Shown one piece after another: positions 22,394 to 35,342 of a DNA stretch of 64,000 bases. Position 1 is the first letter of the stretch. Every line of letters begins with the position of its first letter. Under the pieces are notes generated by a model. The model saw nothing but the letters and a program-made list of their open reading frames with translations. It had not been told where the DNA came from and ran no database searches. Both the position numbers and the translations under genes were made by a program. The DNA is from Muscardinus avellanarius (Eukaryota > Chordata > Mammalia > Rodentia > Gliridae), in NCBI GenBank assembly GCA_963383645.1, contig OY726559.1:108120235-108184234 (forward strand), written 5' to 3'.

Positions 22394-24640
22394 AATTGGT
22401 GTTAAATACTTTAAATTTTAAGAATCGTACAGAAAACATAGAACCATCCCTACACATAATAGAGCCCCTTCATGATAGAGACTCAGCTTCATGGTCAAAT
22501 GCTTCTACACACCAGATCAATGTGTGAGCAATTCCTTCTCATGATGCTGACAATTTCCGCTCAGAGTGACAAGATGGTGGTGGGGACTTGGAGTTGTACA
22601 TTCAGGAGACTCCCTGAAAGAAGTATTTGTCTGTTCACAGAGATGAAGCATGTTTCCTTCAGCAGTGGTGAATCTGAATTCAATTGAGTTGAGAGGATTT
22701 GTTGGTTCTTATGGAAAGAAAGCTTTTTGTTCCTTTTGTATTTTGTTATTTACTATTTATATTTGAACCCAAAATGCCTCTTTAAAATTTCTGCAATTTA
22801 CCTGGCTCTGAGCTCTTTCATCTTTCAGAGAACCCCTTTGAGGAGCACTGTGATCTTTCTCCACAAAATAGAGATGGCAGAGGCAAGTGGGGAAGTTTGT
22901 TGAGCCCACTTGCAGGGCCACTCCATATGATCCTGTGGTCCGGAGCAGAGGCGCTTTGGAAGCTGGTGAAGCAGCAGTTGGGAAACAGGACTGATGGTGT
23001 GATGGTCATTACAGAAATGTAACCCCACGGAAACGTGCTGCCCAGGCTCTTGGAAGACGGGTAAAACAAACAAAGCTGCCGCCTATTTGGAGCATACGCC
23101 TGCTCTTTCCACATCTGCAGGACATTTAGCTCCTTGCATCTGGTAGTGTTTGTGCAAATATAATTCCATATTCACTAATAATTCCTGGGGCGAAAGGCTC
23201 CCCCCTCGGGTAACCTTGTTAATATTCTCTCAAGGCCTGGTGTGAACGCCTCATAGCATTTTGATTAGAATTCAATCTTGTGTTTTTTCCCCCCTCTCTG
23301 TCTCTTTCTCCCTCTCTCCTCTCATGCTTTTCTGGCCCCTGGTTTCCTGGCCACCCACATCAGGAGACATTCTCCCTCCCTTCCACTCTCCACTCTCAGT
23401 TTCAAGGAATTTCCTTGTGTCAAAGGCAAAGTGTGATTGACATATTTCCCCCCTCTTAAGAACAGTCATCTCAGTTTTTTATTTAACCATCTCCTTATGG
23501 GGCTCATGTAGTCATTACCTGGGTGAAAGAGACCTCCTGCTCACCCTTAGGCTCAAGCCTCAGCTGAGCCTGGTGCAGCATTTTTATAGACTTCTCAGTT
23601 GCTGCTCCCCTTTGCTTTATGTCCTACTCTATTTTGGGGGGCTGAGGGTAGAGAGAGTGGCAGATAGCAAACATACCCTGGTGAGTTGTACCTTGAGGTT
23701 TAAGGAATTTTAGTTATGCACAAGCAGGTAGACCAGATGCCTCTGCCTGCGAAGAAAGGCATTTGCTGCTCTTCGGGCCCAGGGAAAAGCATGGAATGAG
23801 TTCTATTTGAATTCACCAACTCTGGCCAAGTTGTTGCTTTGGTTGCTCAGTCTTCTTGAGCAATTGTCTCTCAGGAGAAGAAAATAAAAAATGCAATGCA
23901 AGCTTACTAGCTATAGCATGAGGAATTTCTTGACAGTATAGTTCCCTGGGGCTGGAGCAAGTGGTTCTGGAATGTGGGTACTCTCTCTCAGGGTCTTCAT
24001 TACAGACTGCCTCGTCATCTGATTACTGTGGGTTCCAAGGGTTTCTGCCTGAAGGGAGTGAACTAGATGACCTTGGAAGGCCACTTGCAGCTTTCAGTGC
24101 GGCAGCAGTCTCCTTTTCTGTGGACATCCACACTTTTCGGTGTTGGAGCTGACTGTCCTAGGGGGTTTTCTCATGTATTTTCAGAAGTTGCCTGAATCAC
24201 ATCCTGCTGTTTCCCAGTAATGAATCACATCTTCTGCTGCTGATTATGAAATGCTGCCTACTGAAAACTCCCAATTGCAAGCAGTTCTGTTATGAGATAA
24301 TTATCTTAAGGAATGTCCTATGACTCCCAAATATCATTGTTTGGGGGGGGGCGGGGGAAGTGCTGAAAAAGAGGCTGGGATTTGCAGTAACAGTTTTTTT
24401 CTTGATGAAAATTTGGCAATAGAAATAGCATTAATAAAAATATGTAAGTATACAAACAAATACCTTAATTTATTGTGCAAATCCAGCCTTGAATATTTAA
24501 CTTTCAATTGAGTGACCAATAAAAGTAGTCTTATTAGCTTTTTGTGACCTAAGTACTTTATTGTTACAGCATCCATGTTGTGACAAACAAAACATAAATT
24601 CAGCCAAAGCAAGCATACATTCTTACATGCCAGTAACACT
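22394..24640. other. Repeat-poor unique stretch
   Basis: No interspersed repeat recognised over most of 2.2 kb and no convincing exon. Contains a pyrimidine-rich tract at about 23285-23345 and a G-run at about 24342-24357. 22860-23270 is a candidate conserved non-coding segment (see findings). Confidence 0.5.
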
Positions 24641-24649
24641 ACCATGTGT

Positions 24650-25125
24650 CTTATAAAGGTTTTAAAAATTTACAATAATTTCTGTACATATTTATGTGGT
24701 ACAGTGTGATAATTTAATACATGTATATAACTTGTAGTAATCAAATCAGAAATCAAGTCAGAATAATTAACATTCTCCTTTCTTTAAATATTTATTATTT
24801 ATTTATTTTGGGGACAAACTCTTTTCTTTTAGTTCTTTATAAAATAAATAATAAATTATTCTAAACTACTATATTTGGGTGCTTCTTATCCAGCCTCTAT
24901 CTTTGCCTTGTTCCTTTTCTGACTATAGTAATTACTTTTTCCAATTAATTTTTTTAGCTTCTATGCACAAGAGAGAGCATGTGACATCTGCCTTTCTGTG
25001 TTTGCCTTATTTCACTGAACATAATGCTCTCCACTTCCACCCATGTTGCCACAAAGGACACAATTTTATTTTTTTATGGCTGAATAATATTCCATTGAGT
25101 ATATATATTTACACACACTCAATGG

Positions 25126-25178
<53 letters not shown>

Positions 25179-25520
25179 TCTCCAACTGATGAACCCCTCA
25201 GTTGACCCCATATATTGGCTATTGAGAATAGTGTTGAAGAAAAATATTGGAATGCAAGTACCTCTGATATAATGATTTCATTTCCTTTGTATATATATCC
25301 AGTAGTAGGATAGAGGTAGAATTTGGGTAGTTTTATTTTTACTTTGAGAAAGCTTCATACTATTTTCTATAATGGCTATACTAGTTTTCATTCCCACCAA
25401 CAGTATAAGAGTTCTCCTTTCTACCCAATAAGCTATGCTTTGTTAGGAAAACTTGGCTGCAGAGGACAGGTTATTTGTATTCATTATATCAATATCCCAA
25501 AGAATACATGTTAGCCCATG
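24650..25520 (-). mobile_element. Old L1 3' fragment
   Basis: The antisense reading gives an L1 3'UTR followed by the ORF2 C-terminal region ('AACATAATGCTCTCCACTTCC' near 25018 and 'ATTCCCACCAACAGTATAAG' near 25391 are typical antisense L1 blocks). Strongly diverged and interrupted by a TA tract. Confidence 0.65.
25128..25174. repeat. (TA)n microsatellite beside an inverted repeat
   Basis: About 23 TA units. Just upstream, TTCCATTGAGT (from about 25090) and its complement ACTCAATGGAA (ending near 25127) form a short hairpin. Confidence 0.9.
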
Positions 25521-26290
25521 GTCTACCCAGATGAATATTTAAGTTTGAAAGTAGAATTATGGGAGTGAGTGTGTGTGTGTGTGTGTGTTAAGGGTGATCA
25601 CACTAAAATTACTGACCTAAATAGGTTAGGATGAATCCCAAGATATTTCTAGCTTATCTCAATTTTTTATTACAAGGGCCATTCATTGGAGTCAAGATCA
25701 GAGAACTCATATGGTCCACAAATGATTTAAATCTTTTCTGCATTCAGTTTGTATTTCTAGTCTGTCTGCCCACTTCAGATATTTTTATTACCTGCTTTGT
25801 AGAATAGTACCTCCTCTTATTTGCTATGACAGTTATAACTCTGATCTGTGGAACAGAAGGACCCCAAACCCACTCTGTCTGGATTTCTGGGTATTTCCCA
25901 GGGAGTCTCTAGGTGACATCTCACCTGCCTACTCATCAGCAGACACAAGGCCTGTGAGCATGGAATAATCCTGCTGCTCTGCCAAAGGCCTCCCCATGGC
26001 AGCGTGCTGCTCTCAGTGGTACCACACTGCTTCTGGGTGCTGCTCTTCTCTTTGCCTTAGAGCAGACATGGAGCCTCTCTTTAATATCACACAGCACAGT
26101 CAAGAACAAGTCATAACAATTAATATCACTTTGTGCAGCCTTGGGTACAACTAGAAGGCAGTACATAACCAAATCCCCTTCAGCTGGCAGCAGCACATCC
26201 TAACCAAGTTGACTCTAGATTACATTTTTGCCCAGTTATTGCAGAACTTTGCACCGAATATCCATTCTATTTTTCTTTATTACAAAAAAC
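25521..26290. other. Unassigned spacer
   Basis: No gene recognised. It holds a short (GT)n at 25568-25588. No family could be assigned to 25840-26225. Confidence 0.4.
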
Positions 26291-26299
26291 AAATTTTAT

Positions 26300-26690
26300 T
26301 CAAGATGGTAATGAATCGGGCCAAAAATATATTTTCTCCAGCTTCTCTTGCAGATAGGTACATGTTATGCTCCTGAAGCTAAGTTCTGGCTGATGCACCA
26401 GACATGAACGTTGGGGAGGGCTCCTCTCAGGGGCCTGTACCACTGAGGCATGCCTCCTTCTTTTACTTTCTTGCTGTCCAAAAGGAGAATGTAATGACAA
26501 GGGTAATAGCAGGCACCTTGAGCCTTGAAGTGGCTTTTTGGCTGGAAGTAGACGCTAAGCAGCGAGAAGGAGGTGGGGGTCCCTAATGACATGGTGAAAC
26601 CACTTAGTATTCTTGGACTAGTTGCCTCTGGGCTTCTGTGGGTGTTTAGGTCACTGCTATTTTGGGGTCCCGTAATCTGTACACATACCT
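26300..26690 (+). mobile_element. MLT1-like LTR (MaLR)
   Basis: Shows blocks typical of MLT1 LTRs in order: 'AGCTTCTCTTGCAGATAGGT', 'AAGCTAAGTTCTGGCTGATG', 'GTCCCTAATGACATGGT', and 'CACTGCTATTTTGGGGTC'. Old and diverged, with no internal region. Open frames through it are not genes. Confidence 0.6.
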
Positions 26691-28390
26691 GCTCATGGGG
26701 GCCTGCCTCCCTCATTGGCTATGGTGCCGCCCTCATTCCACGTGGGGGAGTCCAGCTTCTCTCCACCAAGAGGCAAAGCCCTTTAGCAGGCCTAGACTCC
26801 TCACAGATTCTTTCAGGGCCTAGAAAAAATGTCATTCTTTCCTTACCTACAGTCTAAGGCAAAGTTTTCATCTCCTGACCTAGACATGCCTGTTTTGCAG
26901 TATAATTGAGAGTGAGTATGATTATTTGCTCAGATCCTGTCCTGTGCCCACAGGGGCGTGGTCTCATCTGATCCTGCCAAGAAGAAGCATGTCGAGGTCA
27001 AGTTTCAGCCACAGTTTAGTTCTTTCATCTGAAAAATGGGAAAATTTTAAAATAAACATAAGCCACAAATGGTTTTAAAATGTGCTCACTCCCAGGTATT
27101 AGTTTTGGAATTGCTACTAAAGGACTTTTAAAATTTATTTTTGGCTCATTTGCCATATATGCATCTACTTAGATACATAGCAGCACATGAAGACAACCCA
27201 GAAATGCACACACAGACCTCATACATGATTTCACATACGGGCACACAAAGTTATATATACACTTATATCAGTATGCACACCCTTGAGCATATACTCTAGC
27301 ACAATGATACACAAGCCCACAGGATTATGAATGGAGGACTAGTGAATGGGAAATTCAAGGCACGCAATGGATAGAGCAGCAGAAGAGATTAGGCAGGCAG
27401 CCCCAGGGTACTCAATTGCAATGGTATTGCAACATGCAAGCGTTCAGTGTGCTTCGGGAATAGACTCTCTGGAGGTCCACTGGGGAAGCAGACCTCATGC
27501 AGACAGCCCCATGCTACTGCTAAGCAGGACTTGTCGACCTGGCTCTGTCACTTCATGATACAACTATCATGAGTTGCCCTGAACTACGCAGTAGCAGCAG
27601 GGAACTGCAATCTTGTTCCCCAGCCTCCTCAGAGGTAGCCAGCAAGATTTCGAAGTATGACTGAGTGATTAATATTTTCTGCCTGCACACCTTTGTTATT
27701 GGATATTCACGAGGAAGTGAGAGAAAGCAAGTGAAGTGTCGACTTGGATGCAGCAGAGCATCAGTTTGAGGAGGTAGGCAGTGGGAAAGGGAGCTTATGT
27801 AGAGATAAAGCGTCTGAGTGATGACATCTCACCCCCGGCCCAGCAGCTGACATGGACTCATAAAACTAACAAGTGAAGATCCAGCATGGCATCCAAGGAG
27901 CACGACATCCATTGGTTTCCTGGAGAGGTTGCTCAAGAGACAGCAGACAGGCTAAGACTCATACTTGGATAGCCTCATTTTCTTTTTCTTTTCTGTATTT
28001 GCTGTTCTCCGTAACTGCTTCTCTCCTTTCCTGGTGTTTGAACTTGTCAAGTACTTGTATGTGCTAACCACAGGCTGGCCCTGCTGTCAGCCAAGTGACA
28101 CACACTCAGGGCTTTTCATCTTTCTTTATAAACCAGTCTCTCCAGTCTATTTAATCATTTTGGCAGGTCTTTTCTGAATTCTACCCAATTCAAAAATAAG
28201 CTAAATTCTCTATCCCTGTGGATTTAAAAGCAGGCTGTTGCAAACCTATAGAGAGATCCAGCTTATAGAGGCAAGATATCCTCATGTTTTAAACTCTCTC
28301 TTCAGTTTTCCTAAGCAACATAGACTGTAAGAGACCAGAGAAGGTAAGAAAAAGGAAAAGAACTTGGCACCCAGGCCTGGAGGTCTGGTG
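26691..28390. other. Mostly unique spacer
   Basis: No exon or gene recognised. A MIR-like scrap lies at about 27005-27060 (TTCATCTGAAAAATGGG). 27180-27310 is rich in CA-like short repeats. Confidence 0.4.
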
Positions 28391-29090
28391 GTTGTGAGGT
28401 TTGTTTTAAAAGTTTATTAATGATTGGTATAAGCAATAGTTGTACCTGGTTCATAATTCAAAAGGTACAATGGCATTTACAAGAAACAGAAAATATTGCT
28501 TCTATTTCTGTGATTCTGTTTACCTGATTCTGGAGTAACCAATGCCACTTAGCTCTCTGTTCCAGAGCTATCTGATGCATATGTAACCGTTTCTTGTGAA
28601 TTTATCTCTATGTATGTATGGATTTTTCCCACCTTCATATATATGACTGCCTTCCTCCTGTTGTTTTTTTTTTCTCTCTCACCAATACACCTTGGAGATT
28701 TAAAGATTGATCCATAGCTACATATAAATAGCTCCTTTAGTACTTTTCATGGCTATGTAAATCTATATTGTAAATACATTATAGATCAATAGTCTGCAAT
28801 TGATGAGCATTTAAAGTCATTTCAGTTTTTCATAATCACTATCAATAAACATTTAGGGCTCTCACCAATTTTTAAAATTACTGACAATGCCTCACTGAAT
28901 AACTTCATACATTTTTGCACAAGTGTGAATAAATATTTAGGGTAGAATTCCTGGGTTGAAAGGTATCTGCATTAACAATAAAACAGCTGTTGGCTGATTG
29001 CATCAACAGATAGGCTTATCCCTAATGTATGAGAAAACCCTTTTTGACAGCGCCACACACATACAAAACCATTAAAACTTTGAAAGTCTG

Positions 29091-29280
29091 GGCAGGGCGT
29101 GGTGGCGCACGCTTGTAATCCCCGCGCTTGGGAGGCGGAGACAAGAGGATCACGCAGGTTCGAAGCCAGCCGCGCTGGCGTAAGAGACCCTGTTTCAAAA
29201 ATATAAAATAGGTCTGGGAGTGGAGCCCGGAGGTAGAAGGGCTTCCAGGAACCCCAGTACCACCAAAAACAAAACAAAAC
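29091..29280 (+). mobile_element. B1-dID SINE with TSD
   Basis: A little-diverged sense copy, one of the cleanest in the window. B1 arm from 29091, linker near 29195, ID arm to about 29263, then an A/C-rich tail. A perfect 17-bp TSD (AAAACTTTGAAAGTCTG) lies at 29074-29090 and 29281-29297. Confidence 0.95.
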
Positions 29281-29651
29281 AAAACTTTGAAAGTCTGATA
29301 GGGAGAAGAATGGGAAAATCATTTCTTAATATTTTTCTTACCATAAGTGAGGTTGGGTTTCTTCTCATATACTTAAGAGCCCTTCGAATTCTCTTTCTGG
29401 TAGACAGTCTTTCTTTTGTTTACATTTTGTGGAGTTAGCCTTCTGTTTATTTGGAGAGGCTTTTACATATTCAGGGGATTATAATATCCTTGTAATGTAA
29501 ATTGTAAATACATTTTTCTGTTTGTCATTACATAGATGAATATGTTTACCTCTTATTTCATGATTCCTATATTTGGGTTTTATAGCATACTTGCCCACAT
29601 TGAGAATATTTTTTAAAAGTCCCATGGTTTCTTCTAGAACTCTTATAAATA

Positions 29652-29750
29652 GGTGGGGCTGGAAGTGGGGCTCAGTAGTAGAGTGTTTGCCTGGCATGTG
29701 CAAGCCTCTGGGTTCTATCTCTAACATCAAAAACTAAAATAAATAAGAAA
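29652..29750 (+). mobile_element. ID SINE (monomer)
   Basis: Full ID element: A-box region 'GTGGGGCTCAGTAGTAGAGT', the central 'TTGCCTGGCATGTGCAAG' that is missing from the shortened ID arm of B1-dID, B-box region GGGTTCTATC, and an A-rich tail. It gives a direct reference for what the dimer has lost. Confidence 0.85.
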
Positions 29751-30307
29751 GAAGTAAACCAAGCTGTATATTTTTCCTGATGGCTATCAGTTGTCCCAAT
29801 ACCATTTATTAAATAAACTTTTATCTATAGATTTGAAATGTCACCTGTGTAATTTAAAGTCAACATTATATAGGTGCCTTTTCTGGGATTTCTAGTCTGT
29901 TCCATTTATCTGTCATTTATCTGTCATGCCAATATTGCATTATTTTAATTATCTGTACATTTACAAACTGTTTCATGATATAATGGAAATGGTTGCCTTA
30001 TTACTTTTCTTTTTATTTCAGAAATTTCCTTGTTGTTATTTTTCCATCTGAATTTTAGTATCAGGTTGCACAGTTCAAAAAATTATTCTGTCATTTCATG
30101 TTAGATTTATAGATTATTTCAGGGGAGGTAGGCGCCTTTTTGGTAACGACTGCTCCACAAAGACACAAGGACACATTATGCTTTTTTATTTATGTGTACT
30201 TCTTAGTAGCATTCTGAAGTTTTACTTTCATAAACTGTGATAATTTCTAGATAATGTTATTTCTCCTTGGTTATTCTAAAGTTGGGATATTGAATCATCT
30301 CTTTTAA

Positions 30308-30309
<2 letters not shown>

Positions 30310-30341
<32 letters not shown>
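30310..30341. repeat. (GT)n microsatellite
   Basis: About 16 GT units beside the A-tail end of the next SINE. Confidence 0.95.
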
Positions 30342-30343
<2 letters not shown>

Positions 30344-30370
30344 CTTTTTCTTTCTTTCTTTTTTTTCTTT

Positions 30371-30568
30371 TTTGGTGCTGTGGATGGAACCCAGGGTCAT
30401 TCTACCTCCAAGCTACACCTCCAGCCCTATTTTTTATTCTTTATTTTGAAACAGTCTCACTGAGTTGCAAAGAGCCTCACTAAGTAGCTGAGACTGTCCT
30501 CCAACTGCAATCCTCCTGTCTTAGCCTCCCAAATGCTGAGATTACAAGCATTTGCCACCACGCCTAAT
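30371..30568 (-). mobile_element. B1-dID SINE
   Basis: Antisense dimeric SINE, moderately diverged. Confidence 0.85.
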
Positions 30569-31177
30569 TGTGCTTTTGCTTTTTTAAAGACTAATTTTGT
30601 AGTCACAAGGCACCTGCTCCAAGTCTGTGTTCCTCTGGAAGGTTCTTCTAGGCCAGGCTGATTCAGCCCTGCTCTGTTGGTGTTTGGGGCCAGGAAAATC
30701 TTTGCTGTTGAGGGAAGAGGGGGAGGGTGTTGTGGACCTGTGCACTGTGGGTTGTCTGATGGCATCTCTGTGCTCTGTCTACTAGATGCCAGTGAGTGCA
30801 CATATGTCCATCCCAGTCTTGACAACCAAACACTGCCATGGTGCCCTGGATGTCAAGAAGGATTTGGGAAGCAGTTAATTGTTCTGGTAAGAACTATTCT
30901 TCTAGTCTGTAATACAGGCAAAGTGTTCATTATTTTCACCCATTCTCAACCCACTGCTCTACAACACAACTGTGTCTATGCATAAAAGTAAAAATAAAGA
31001 CCAAGATTCTCTTTTGAGAACAAATTGTACCCTAGAAGTAACCATTATGAAATGAAACTCACAGGAGGCCATTGGTTTGGACTGAGCTCTTGCACCAGGC
31101 CCAATACATGAAACCCAAATCAAGCCAAAACTACAGTCATTTATATGACCTTTTTTATTTTTTGGTTGGTTGTTTTA
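30569..31177. other. Unassigned spacer
   Basis: No repeat family or gene recognised. The short frames here have no recognisable domain. Confidence 0.4.
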
Positions 31178-31368
31178 TCTTGTTTTTGTATTTGAGGATT
31201 GAATCCAGAAGTATTCTACCTCCAAACAACACCTTGAGCCCTTTTTTAAGAATTATTTTTATTTCGAAACAGGGTCTTGCTAAGTTGTTGAGGCCACCCT
31301 CGGTAAGCAATCCTGTCTCTCAGCCTCCCAAGTACTGGGATTAAAGGCATGTGCCACTGTACCTAGCT
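31178..31368 (-). mobile_element. B1-dID SINE, diverged
   Basis: Antisense dimeric SINE. Older than most, with changes in both arms. Confidence 0.75.
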
Positions 31369-32107
31369 ATTTATGTGATTTTCTAAGAAGTCAGGAGAGT
31401 GAGAGATAATAGCTACCTTGCCAGTTTTAGCTGACATCATAAATAAGACTCCTTTGTTCTCCCTTTACAAAAAAAGTAGCTTTGAAACTACCAATCCGTT
31501 TTTTTGTTCTGTTTCTGCTCCTCAGCCATTTTTCTATAAAATGCTCTTCCAATCTGAACACTTGGTGTTGCCCAATTCTAGAAGAGTAAGTAAAAGCCAC
31601 TTAAGCCCCTTAAATAAATCTGTTTAATTTTGCCTTTTGATTCCATGAAAATGATAGTTATTCATAGTTTAAGGTCAAACTAAAGGTGGAAGTTAGTTGC
31701 AGACAGATTCTATGAATTTAAAAATTAAAGGTAATAAAAAGCAAGAGGCTGATTGCATTGCTTCTGTATTTGCACAGCTTGAATCGTAACTGTATGGGGT
31801 GATAGAATGTTCTCCAGCTAATTGATGTGTTCCCATCCTCTCAATTGGCTTGAACCATTGCATCTCCGTGTAAAGGGACATTCACATGTACCCTAAGGTA
31901 CAGCATTATGTCTAGCACCCTCCAATACTCCCAACAACACCATACAACTTTTGAATTTCCTATAGTATTTTTTATTGTGCAATATAACTATCAGGTGTTC
32001 ACCACACTTGGAATTTTGCTAATCTAATCAATTTAGCCTGGCATCTGAGTTTTTTAGGGCAAACAGTATAGAGAAAAAACGAGTTTTGAGTAAAAATTCC
32101 TGGATTC
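31369..32107. other. Unassigned spacer
   Basis: No gene or repeat recognised. Confidence 0.4.
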
Positions 32108-32121
32108 AAAGTCTAACTAAT

Positions 32122-32869
32122 TTTTAAAAATTTTTATTGGTGCATTATATTCATACATCATATTGGGGTAAAAAACTTGTGTGTACAGACATGCACACAT
32201 CACTGATTTAACCCCTACCCAATTCCCACCCCATTCCCTCCCCTTCCCTTCCTCCCTTGCTCGGCTTAGTGATTGGCTTCGATATGTTTAAGCACATTGT
32301 GTCTTTTAGAGATTTTCCTCTTCCCCCCTCCTTTCTCCTCCTTTAGGTTGTCTTGTTTTCTCCTCCATAGGATTTTCTTTTTCATCTAGAGTTCCTCCTA
32401 TGACCCAATTCTCCCTAATTCTCACATATTAGGGAAAGCATCTGATTTCTTATTTTTTGTGACTGACTAATCTCACTTTGCATAATGTCATCAGTTCCAT
32501 CCATTTCCCTGAAAATGATGTAATTGAGTTTTTTTGGATGGCTGAGTAAAATTCCATTGTGTACATATTCCACAGTTTTGTAATCCATTCATCTGTTGAT
32601 GGACATCTTGGCTGGTTCCATAGTTTGGCTATGGTGAATTGTGCAGCTATGAACAAAGATGCACATGCATTAGTTTGGTAGTTTGGTTTCTTTTCTTTTG
32701 GGTAGATACCCAGAAGTGGTATTGCTGTATCATATGGTAGATTTGTTCCCATTCTTCTGAGGATTCTCCATACTGTTTTCTAAAGTGGTTGCACTAATTT
32801 GCAATCCCACCAACAATGTCTTAGAGTTCCCACTTCTCCACATCCTCGCCAGCATCTAGTGTTGTTTGT
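32122..32869 (-). mobile_element. 5'-truncated L1 with TSD
   Basis: A 748-bp minus-strand insertion with a perfect 14-bp TSD (AAAGTCTAACTAAT at 32108-32121 and 32870-32883). It holds the A-rich tail, G-rich 3'UTR, and the last part of ORF2 (32752 down to about 32450, with motifs LPYDTAIPLLGIYP and EWITKLWNMYTMEFYSAI). Textbook target-primed insertion. Confidence 0.93.
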
Positions 32870-33127
32870 AAAGTCTAACTAATAATCATTAGAGTTATGT
32901 ATGAATAACCTAATCTCCATGGGTGAAGTTGCAGTTGAAATTGGGTGACATCACATATAAGGCAATAAACACAAAGCAAAAATATAACATATTTTAAACC
33001 CTCAGCCAAAAATCTGAGGTATTCAAAACAGGAAAGCTATTATTATCTTTCTTTGAATACAAATTCTTTATCTGAAGATTTAGGACAAATACAACTAATG
33101 TGACTTTTCAATTAAAATTGTAAAATA

Positions 33128-33296
33128 CATCCAGGCGTGGTGGCACAGGCCTGTAATCCCAATACTTGGAGGACTAAGACAGGAAAACCACAGGTTTGAG
33201 GTTAGTGTGATATAACTTAGACCCTTTTTCAAGACAAAAAAATAAAAATGGCTGGAGATATAGCTCAGTGATCCCATCCCCAGTACCCCCTTCCCC
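33128..33296 (+). mobile_element. B1-dID SINE
   Basis: Sense dimeric SINE, moderately diverged, with the ID arm at 33248-33290. Confidence 0.8.
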
Positions 33297-33599
33297 GGAC
33301 AAATGAAAACATAAACTGAAATACTGGGAAATTGACTTTTATACTATAAAAGATCAGATATTTCTGTAAGAAGCATTCATTTTTCCCATTTCTTATTTCT
33401 CAGAGGTAGACTCTGAATATCTAAATGTTCTGGGTCTTCTGTTCAGTCACCTTCATGGGTGATTTCTGTCCCTAGGATTCATAGTTGAATATCAAATATG
33501 AGGCAAAGAAATAGCTTGTTTTTGTGCATAGTCTATGAGAGGAAGCAGAGTTTAACAATACTACTGCAGGAAAGCACTTAGTGAACTTGCTTATTCTTT

Positions 33600-34967
33600 T
33601 GTTAAGGACTTTTTCAGATTTTGGAATGTCACACACATATAGAAAAATATAAAGAACTTATTGTGTAATAAATAATGACAAAGAAAATAATGGGCAACCT
33701 TTCCTCAAGTCAAGAAATAGTCCCCCAAACAGGGTATCCCTTCTGATCACTATCATTTCTCTCTTTTTCTCTTTATAGTTTTACACCTATGAGTGTGTTC
33801 CTTATAAATATAACTTAGGAATTTTTAACCTGTTTTTAAACTTTGCATAAGTGTGACAATATATCTATTATTTTGTGTCAAGTTTACTGATGATTTTTCT
33901 ATTTAATATTCCATTGTATGAATAGAGCACAGTTTATTTGCCCATCCCATTATTGATAAATGAGTGTGTTATGTTACTTTTTAGTTTTGAGCAAATATAT
34001 GACTCATGTTGCTATGACCATTCTTGTACTGTTGCCAACTGCAGGAGTTTCTCTGGCTTAAATACCCAGGAGTAGAATTCTGGTATAGGATATAGGGTAT
34101 GTCAAATGTCAAAGTGTAACTTCAAATATAAAAATTTTCAAAAGGGGCTGCATTAATTTACACTCCCGCTTATAGAATGTGAGTTCGTGGAACTCCACAT
34201 CCTGCCACATCTGATATTATCACTCTTATTTCTGTGAATCTTGTGAGTCTTTGCTGCACTTTCATTATGGTTTTAATTTGCATTTCCTTGGGGGTAAGAA
34301 CCTGAGCATACACTAGATGGCCAATGGAGATTTCTCTCCTTTGTGAATGGCCTTCTAAGTATTTTTTCTCTTCAAGTTTTTCCTCCCCTTCCCCCATTCG
34401 CCATTGGTTGTGGTTGCCATTTCTTTTTTATATTTAGGATACTATTTGTTTGTGAGTTAAGCATGCTGTGAATATCTCCTCCAATTCTGTAATTTGTTTC
34501 TTCTTTTTCTTTATGGTTTCTATTGCTGAACGGAATTCTAAACTTTAATGCAGCCAATTTACCAGTTTTTCTTTTATGGTTAATGCTTTTTTGTGTAAGG
34601 CTTAATAGTTTCCTTTATAGAGGTCAGGAATATATTCCACTATATTATTTCCTAGAAGCTTAAATATTTTCCCCTTCATATCCAGTTTTTATACATTGAT
34701 TTTTTAGTATTGTTTGGAGTAGTGACCAATTTTATTCCTCTCTTTCCTCAGCCATCAGATGCAGAGTAAATTGTTCTAGCACCATTTCTGAAAAGATGTA
34801 CCTTTTTCATTGTCCTGCAGTTTTCTTTTGTTTAAAAGTCAAGTTCCTCTAAATGAATGAGACTGTTTCTTGGTTCTCTTCTGTTCCATCATATTATTTA
34901 TCTAATCTTGCTTCAGTGGTGTTTCTTAATGATTACAACTTTATAATAAGCCTTATTAATTGTAGAG
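33600..34967 (-). mobile_element. Old L1 3' fragment
   Basis: Antisense decayed L1: 3'UTR near 33600-33800 and ORF2 C-terminal region to about 34960 (for example 'TTAATTTGCATTTCCTTGGG' near 34275). It ends where the MaLR element begins. Confidence 0.6.
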
Positions 34968-35320
34968 GTTTGGATTTAGACTGTCTCCTATCCCTCACAG
35001 AAACAAGGCAGTGATGTTGGAAGCAGGGCTTGGTTGCTAGGGAGGAGTCCCTGGGGGTGTGGCTTCAGGGATTATATATCCTTTTTCTGCCCCTTGCTTG
35101 TTTTCTCTGTTTCTGGCCTCTGTGATGTGAGAGTGGAGACTAGCTGCCTCCCCTGCTGCCCCACTGTCACCACCGTGCCCTGAGGTCTGCAGATGCTGGC
35201 CTCAGAGGAACTGAACCCTGAATCTCCAAAAACCTGTGAGCAAATAAATCTCCCTTCCTCTAAGTTGTGTGGTCACAACTTTGTGGCTTTATCTAATAGT
35301 GAGAATGCTGACCAAGACAG
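34968..35320 (+). repeat. MaLR 5' LTR
   Basis: Begins near 'AGAGGTTTGGATTTAGACTG'. It has a TATATATCC box-like site near 35076, CTGTGATGTGAGAGTGG and CTGCCCCACTGTCACCACC blocks, and an AATAAA signal near 35244 followed by the CCTCTAAGTTGTGTGGTCAC R/U5-like end. Confidence 0.7.
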
Positions 35321-35322
35321 AA

Positions 35323-35342
35323 ATTAGTACTGGAGAAGTGGG
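35323..35342 (+). other. MaLR primer-binding-site region
   Basis: ATTAGTACTGGAGAAGTGGG just after the 5' LTR resembles the TGGTACCAGAAGTGGG-type sequence at the start of ERVL/MaLR internal regions (tRNA-Leu primed), with substitutions. Confidence 0.55.

Larger units (their letters stand above)
28395..30305 (-). mobile_element. Old L1 (L1M/HAL1-like) remnant
   Basis: Antisense L1-type sequence throughout, from 3' region (28440-28980) to ORF2-like sequence (29300-30300), with a 'CCAATACCATTTATTAAATA' block near 29797. Interrupted by a SINE at 29091 and an ID at 29652. Heavily mutated. Confidence 0.55.

Noticed and set aside
29652..29750. A tRNA gene
   Set aside because: A- and B-box-like motifs are present, but the body is an ID SINE with an A-rich tail and cannot fold as a full tRNA.
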